9,750 nt of DNA from an uncultured Verrucomicrobiales bacterium (GTDB lineage: Bacteria; Verrucomicrobiota; Verrucomicrobiae; Limisphaerales; CANJSG01): contig CAMLMI010000164.1 in the NCBI GenBank assembly GCA_946480965.1, positions 1 through 9,750 of the forward strand. The letters are read 5' to 3'. This document shows positions 6,293 through 9,750 of the stretch, piece after piece. The stretch's first letter is position 1. Each line of letters begins with the position of its first letter. The translations under genes were made by a program, and so were the position numbers. The notes beneath the pieces were generated by a model that had not been told where the DNA came from, did no database searches, and was given only the letters and a program-made list of their open reading frames with translations.

Positions 6293-6330
6293 GACCACCC
6301 CGTGTGATGCGGGGTGGTCCTTTTGTTTTC
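6293..6330 (+). terminator. Rho-independent terminator after the IscA-like gene
   Basis: GACCACCCCG (6293-6302) pairs perfectly with CGGGGTGGTC (6310-6319) around a seven-base loop. It is followed by CTTTTGTTTT. This GC-rich stem plus T-run, 33 bases after the stop codon, is a textbook intrinsic terminator for the plus strand. It also separates the IscA-like transcript from the DUF3616 gene 70 bases further on. Confidence 0.92.
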
Positions 6331-6400
6331 GGGTGATGAAGCCGCGGGCGTGGGGCGTCGAATGCAGCCAACGCGGATCTGTGGCAGGACGGATTGTTGC

Positions 6401-7381
6401 ATGAAACGAGCACTGGTTATCGGAATCGGGCTGGGCCTGTGGGCCGCAGCGGGACGAGTGGCTGTGGCGGCGGATGGGCCGGTGCGGCATCTGGGGGCTT
6501 TGGACGGATCGGCAGCGGTCGCGGTGGATGCCCGGCATTTCGTGGCGGCCAACGACGAGGACAACACCTTGCGCGTCTATCGTCGCTACCAAGGCGGGGA
6601 GCCGGTGCAGGAGTTCAAGCTGGACAGTTTTCTGCGCTCGGGACCGAAGGGCGGCGAGGCCGACATCGAAGGTGCGGCGCGCATCGGGGACCGCATCTAC
6701 TGGATCACCTCCCACGGCCGGAACAAGAGCGGCAAAGAGGAACCTTCGAGGCGTCGGCTCTTCGCCACCGACATCGTGCGCGAGGGCGAGAAAGTGCGGC
6801 TGGTGCCGGTGGGACGCCCCTACGCGCTGCTGATTTTGGATCTGCTGGCGGATGAGCGGCTGAAGCCGTTCGGCTTGGCCGAGGCCATCTCTCGGGCACC
6901 GAAGGACGACGAGGGCTTCAACATCGAAGGCCTGATGGCGACGCGGGAGGGACATCTGCTGATCGGGCTTCGCAGTCCATTGGTCGGCGGGAAGGCATTG
7001 GTGGTGCCGGTGCTGAACCCGGACAAGTTGGTCCAGGGTGAACGGGCCAAGCTGGGGGATCCGATTCTCTGGGATCTGGGCGGGTTGGGTATCCGCAGTT
7101 TCGATGCCTGGAAGGACGGGGCTTTGATCGTCGCCGGACCGGTCGGAGGCAAGGGAGCGTTCCGTCTCTATCGCTGGGACGGTGGCGACGGGGCACCCGT
7201 GGTGGTGGAGGCTCCGGCGTTGGGGGAGCTGCATCCGGAGGCGCTGGTGGTTTACCCGGGAGCGGATTCCGCCGATGTCCAAGTATTGAGCGACGACAGC
7301 GGCGAGCCCGGCAACGCCCCGAAGGGCGGCGGCAAGAAATCCCCGCCGAAGTGGTTCCGCAGCGCCTGGATCAAGCCGTGA
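6401..7381 (+). CDS. Secreted DUF3616 domain protein
   Basis: This encodes 326 residues. Residues 1-24 (MKRALVIGIGLGLWAAAGRV then AVAA) form a clear signal peptide with likely cleavage after AVAA, so the mature protein is exported. The body resembles DUF3616, with the pattern AADIEGAAR-type strand, IYWITSHGRNKSGKE (99-113), RRRLFATD (118-124), and later FNIEGLMATREGHLLIGLRSPL (173-194). Repeated strand-turn units of this kind suggest a beta-propeller-like fold, and no enzymatic residues are established for the family. The C-terminus has a Gly/Lys/Pro-rich stretch (~303-316) before a conserved-looking WFRSAWIKP end. An upstream in-frame ATG at 6314 lies inside the terminator and is rejected; ATG 6401 begins the signal peptide. 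Spacing to the protease gene is 67 bases with a promoter between them, so it is probably a separate unit. Function unknown. Confidence 0.85.
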   Translation: MKRALVIGIGLGLWAAAGRVAVAADGPVRHLGALDGSAAVAVDARHFVAANDEDNTLRVYRRYQGGEPVQEFKLDSFLRSGPKGGEADIEGAARIGDRIYWITSHGRNKSGKEEPSRRRLFATDIVREGEKVRLVPVGRPYALLILDLLADERLKPFGLAEAISRAPKDDEGFNIEGLMATREGHLLIGLRSPLVGGKALVVPVLNPDKLVQGERAKLGDPILWDLGGLGIRSFDAWKDGALIVAGPVGGKGAFRLYRWDGGDGAPVVVEAPALGELHPEALVVYPGADSADVQVLSDDSGEPGNAPKGGGKKSPPKWFRSAWIKP

Positions 7382-7395
7382 TTCCGCCCGGTTCC

Positions 7396-7424
7396 TTGCC
7401 TTTCCCCGGACCCGGCCCTAGCTT
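7396..7424 (+). promoter_or_regulatory. Candidate promoter for the ctp-tsaD unit
   Basis: TTGCCT (7396-7401), a 17-base spacer and TAGCTT (7419-7424) predict a start near 7431 and an 18-base leader before the ATG at 7449. CGGCCCTAGCTT (7413-7424) is identical to the sequence at 186-197 upstream of an unrelated gene. The leader has a weak purine-rich GAGGG but no strong ribosome site. Confidence 0.55.
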
Positions 7425-7448
7425 CGCGGCCGAGGGTCTCTCAGGCCT

Positions 7449-8795
7449 ATGATGAAAAAGATTCTATTCGGGTCCACGGCGCTGCTGCTCGGCGCGAATC
7501 TCTTCTTCGGCACCCGGCTGCATCTGTATGCCGCCGGGGAGGACACCGAGAATCCCTACGAGCAATATCGCATCTTCAGCGAGGTGCTGGAGAAGGTCCG
7601 CCAGGACTACGTGGACGGGGAGAACCTGACCTACAAGCAGCTCGTGCAGAGCGCGCTCAAGGGGATGCTCGATTCGCTCGACCCGCACAGCGAATACATG
7701 GTCCCGAGGGCCTACAACGACCTGAAGGACGACACGCAGGGGGAATTCAGCGGCATCGGCATCGTGGTCAACGCCTCGCGCGACGGCCGCCTGGTCGTGG
7801 TTTCTCCGATGGAGGACAGCCCGAGCGCCAAAGCCGGCATCCTGGCCGGGGACCGGTTGCTCAAGATCGACGGCCGTTCCACCGAAGGCATGACCTTCGA
7901 CGACGCGGTGAAGCGGCTGCGCGGCCGCACCGGCACGCCGGTCGAGGTGACGGTCGAGCGGCCCTCGAGCGGGGAGGAGAAGTCCTTCACCCTCACCCGG
8001 GCCGTGATCAAGGTCAGCACGGTGAAGGATCTGAACGGGCGTTCGGAGTTTCCGCTGGGTGAACACGCCGTCGGCTACGTGAAGCTGACGCAGTTCGGCG
8101 AGCAGACCGCAGCCGATCTGGAGAACGCGCTCCAGAAGCTGGAGAAGCAGGGGATGCAGGCGTTGATCCTCGACCTGAGGAACAATCCCGGCGGCCTGCT
8201 GGAACAGGCGGGCGAAGTGGCGGAGAAGTTTTTGCCGCGCGGACAGCTGGTGGTTTCCACCGAGGGCCGCGGCGCGGAGCACCGTTCCGAATACATCGCC
8301 TCGGGCAAGACCAAGCAGCGCAAGCTTCCCATGGTCGTGCTGGTCAACGGCGGCAGCGCCAGCGCGTCGGAGATCGTCGCGGGTTGCCTCCAGGATCTCC
8401 AGAAGATCACCCGGGCCGTCATCCTCGGCGAACAGACCTTCGGCAAGGGTTCCGTGCAGAGCATCGCCCCGCTGCGGGACGGCTCCGCGCTGCGCCTGAC
8501 CACCGCGAAGTATTACACCCCGAGCCACCGCGTGATCCACGAGCACGGCATCACGCCCGACATCGTCGTGCCGATGTCCGAAGAGGACGAACGGGCCTTG
8601 GCCATCCAGCGTTCGCCGGGAAGCCTTTCGCTGCTGGAAGAACCCGAGCGCAGCCGCGTGGCCGCCGTGCGCGACGTGCAGCTCGACCGTGCGATGGATC
8701 TGCTCAAGGGCATCACCCTCTACACCAAGGGCGCGCTGCCCGAGGCCAAGAAGGTGGCCGACGCGAAGGCCGCCCTCTCACCCGTCGCCCAGTGA
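7449..8795 (+). CDS. Carboxy-terminal processing protease (S41 family, CtpA/Prc type)
   Basis: This encodes 448 residues of a periplasmic, membrane-anchored or secreted serine protease that cuts proteins near their C-termini and takes part in envelope protein processing and quality control. Residues 1-29 form an N-terminal signal or anchor (KK followed by a hydrophobic run). A lead-in helical region (~36-95, with the conserved LDPHSEYM) precedes a PDZ domain (~97-185, FSGIGIVV...AGDRLLKIDG) that gates substrate. The protease core follows, with ILDLRNNPGGLLEQA (240-254), GGSASASEIVAG (301-312) and TFGKGSVQ (330-337). By the family pattern the Ser/Lys dyad is Ser305 and Lys333 with Gln337, and Asp316 corresponds to an assisting aspartate of E. 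coli Prc. The loop between serine and lysine is about three residues longer than in Prc. A second ATG at 7452 is an equal start. It ends overlapping tsaD by four bases. Family assignment is firm; the target proteins are unknown. Confidence 0.95.
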   Translation: MMKKILFGSTALLLGANLFFGTRLHLYAAGEDTENPYEQYRIFSEVLEKVRQDYVDGENLTYKQLVQSALKGMLDSLDPHSEYMVPRAYNDLKDDTQGEFSGIGIVVNASRDGRLVVVSPMEDSPSAKAGILAGDRLLKIDGRSTEGMTFDDAVKRLRGRTGTPVEVTVERPSSGEEKSFTLTRAVIKVSTVKDLNGRSEFPLGEHAVGYVKLTQFGEQTAADLENALQKLEKQGMQALILDLRNNPGGLLEQAGEVAEKFLPRGQLVVSTEGRGAEHRSEYIASGKTKQRKLPMVVLVNGGSASASEIVAGCLQDLQKITRAVILGEQTFGKGSVQSIAPLRDGSALRLTTAKYYTPSHRVIHEHGITPDIVVPMSEEDERALAIQRSPGSLSLLEEPERSRVAAVRDVQLDRAMDLLKGITLYTKGALPEAKKVADAKAALSPVAQ

Positions 8796-9750
8796 CGCTG
8801 CTAGCGCTCGAAAGCTCCTGCGACGAGACCAGCGCCGCCGTGATCCGCGACGGCGCGGTATTGTCGAACGTCGTTTCCTCCCAGACCAAGCTCCATGCCG
8901 AGTATGGCGGCGTCGTGCCCGAACTCGCCACCCGCGAGCATCTGCGCAACCTGACTCCCGTGGTCGAAGAGGCTTTGGCCACGGCCGGGGTTCAACGGTC
9001 GGAACTGGACGCCGTGGCGGCCACGCGCGGGCCGGGTTTGCCGGCGGCGCTGATGGTGGGGCTGAAGGCGGCGGAGGCGATGGGCTTCGCTCTGGGCCGA
9101 CCGCTGGTCACGGTTCATCACCACGAAGCGCATCTCTATTCCCCGTGGATTGCTGGGCAGCCGCCCCGCGCCGAGTTCGATCGGTTCGAGCCGAACGTCT
9201 CCTTGATCGTCAGTGGCGGACACACGCTATTGGTCCATGTGGAGGCCGAGCTGCGCCACCGGGTTCTCGGCGGAACGATCGACGACGCGGCCGGGGAATG
9301 TTTCGACAAGGTGGCCAAGCTCATCGGCCTGCCGTATCCCGGCGGACCGTTGTTGGACCGGCTAGCCCGGGAAGGCGATCCGGCGGCCTACGAATTTCCC
9401 CGGCCATTGCTGCACGATCCCAGCGACGATTTCAGTTTCTCAGGCTTGAAGACCTCGGTCCGTTACTTCCTGGAGAAACGCCCGGGCCTGTTGGAGAACG
9501 CCACGGATCTCCGCAACCTCTGCGCCTCCGTCCAAGCCGCCATCGTCGAGACGCTCGTCACGAAAACGCTGCGGGCGGCAAAGCGGCTGGGCGTGGGCTG
9601 CGTGACGGCGTCGGGCGGGGTGTCCTGCAACAGCGGGCTGCGCAAGGCGCTGACCGAAGGCTGTGCGAAGCGGCGACTGAGGCTGCGTTTGGCCGAAGGC
9701 GCGCTCTGCACCGACAACGCCGCGATGGTGGGAATCCTGGCCGAACGCCA
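8792..9750 (+). CDS. tsaD: tRNA N6-adenosine threonylcarbamoyltransferase TsaD, 3' end cut by window
   Basis: This is the partial CDS of the enzyme that, with TsaB and TsaE, transfers threonylcarbamoyl from its AMP adduct to A37 of ANN-reading tRNAs (t6A). It was long annotated as Gcp/O-sialoglycoprotein endopeptidase. The start is GTG 8792, giving MTLLALESSCDETSAAVI, which matches the family N-terminus exactly. It overlaps the protease stop as GTGA, implying translational coupling. The family signatures follow in order: HAEYGGVVPELATREH (35-50), metal-binding HHEAH with His110 and His114, SGGHTLL (141-147), GGTIDDAAGECFDK (160-173), PYPGGP, FSFSGLKTS, SGGVSCNSGLR (274-284) and the third metal ligand Asp308 in CTDNAAM. 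319 codons are visible, and normal length is ~340, so only about 20-30 residues are missing beyond 9750. No frame break is seen. Confidence 0.96.
   Translation, partial: MTLLALESSCDETSAAVIRDGAVLSNVVSSQTKLHAEYGGVVPELATREHLRNLTPVVEEALATAGVQRSELDAVAATRGPGLPAALMVGLKAAEAMGFALGRPLVTVHHHEAHLYSPWIAGQPPRAEFDRFEPNVSLIVSGGHTLLVHVEAELRHRVLGGTIDDAAGECFDKVAKLIGLPYPGGPLLDRLAREGDPAAYEFPRPLLHDPSDDFSFSGLKTSVRYFLEKRPGLLENATDLRNLCASVQAAIVETLVTKTLRAAKRLGVGCVTASGGVSCNSGLRKALTEGCAKRRLRLRLAEGALCTDNAAMVGILAER

Noticed and set aside
5753..7282. 510-codon open extension upstream of pheT in the same frame
   Set aside because: It runs antisense through the IscA-like and DUF3616 genes. PheT homology begins exactly at MKVTLNW, and the extra peptide is low-complexity.
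1..9750. CRISPR array, tRNA or rRNA genes, transposase, phage or defence genes
   Set aside because: No regularly spaced direct repeats, cloverleaf-like sequence, or proteins of these classes were seen on either strand.

Overview
The window is GC-rich chromosomal DNA from a bacterium. I think it most likely belongs to the Verrucomicrobiota, possibly the Pedosphaera/Limisphaera side. The reasons are the mix of families (a secreted GDSL/SGNH hydrolase with a C-terminal extension, a DUF3616 protein, an S41 protease next to tsaD), the near absence of Shine-Dalgarno sequences, -10 boxes of the form TAGC(T/C)(T/A), and short palindromic repeats of a kind I recall from that phylum. This assignment rests on pattern recognition, not on a search.

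Layout. Positions 1-216 are non-coding and hold two palindromic hairpins and a promoter. A short exported or membrane-anchored orphan protein follows (217-687). Next come three closely spaced same-strand genes that may be co-transcribed: a NAD(P)H-dependent FMN reductase (746-1297), a secreted SGNH hydrolase (1339-2640) and a PAT-type GNAT acetyltransferase (2702-3199). pheT, the beta subunit of phenylalanyl-tRNA synthetase, is convergent with these on the minus strand (3257-5752). An IscA/HesB-type iron-sulfur protein is read divergently from pheT (5900-6259) and ends at a clear intrinsic terminator (6293-6330). A secreted DUF3616 protein follows (6401-7381). After it lies a well-formed promoter and a two-gene unit: a carboxy-terminal processing protease (7449-8795) overlapping tsaD (8792 to the window edge, 3' end missing).

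Most genes are ordinary housekeeping or general metabolism, and the window contains no defence system, CRISPR array, transposase or phage module. The one clearly unusual structure is a 68-bp imperfect palindrome (4814-4881) sitting in frame inside pheT. It adds about 20-23 polar residues to the editing (B3/B4) domain close to an editing-site histidine. It looks like a protein-coding palindromic repeat insertion, analogous to the Rickettsia palindromic elements, in an essential tRNA synthetase. A secondary observation is an identical 12-base promoter core upstream of two unrelated genes, plus a predicted almost leaderless transcript for the IscA-like gene. Together these suggest a lineage-specific promoter grammar.
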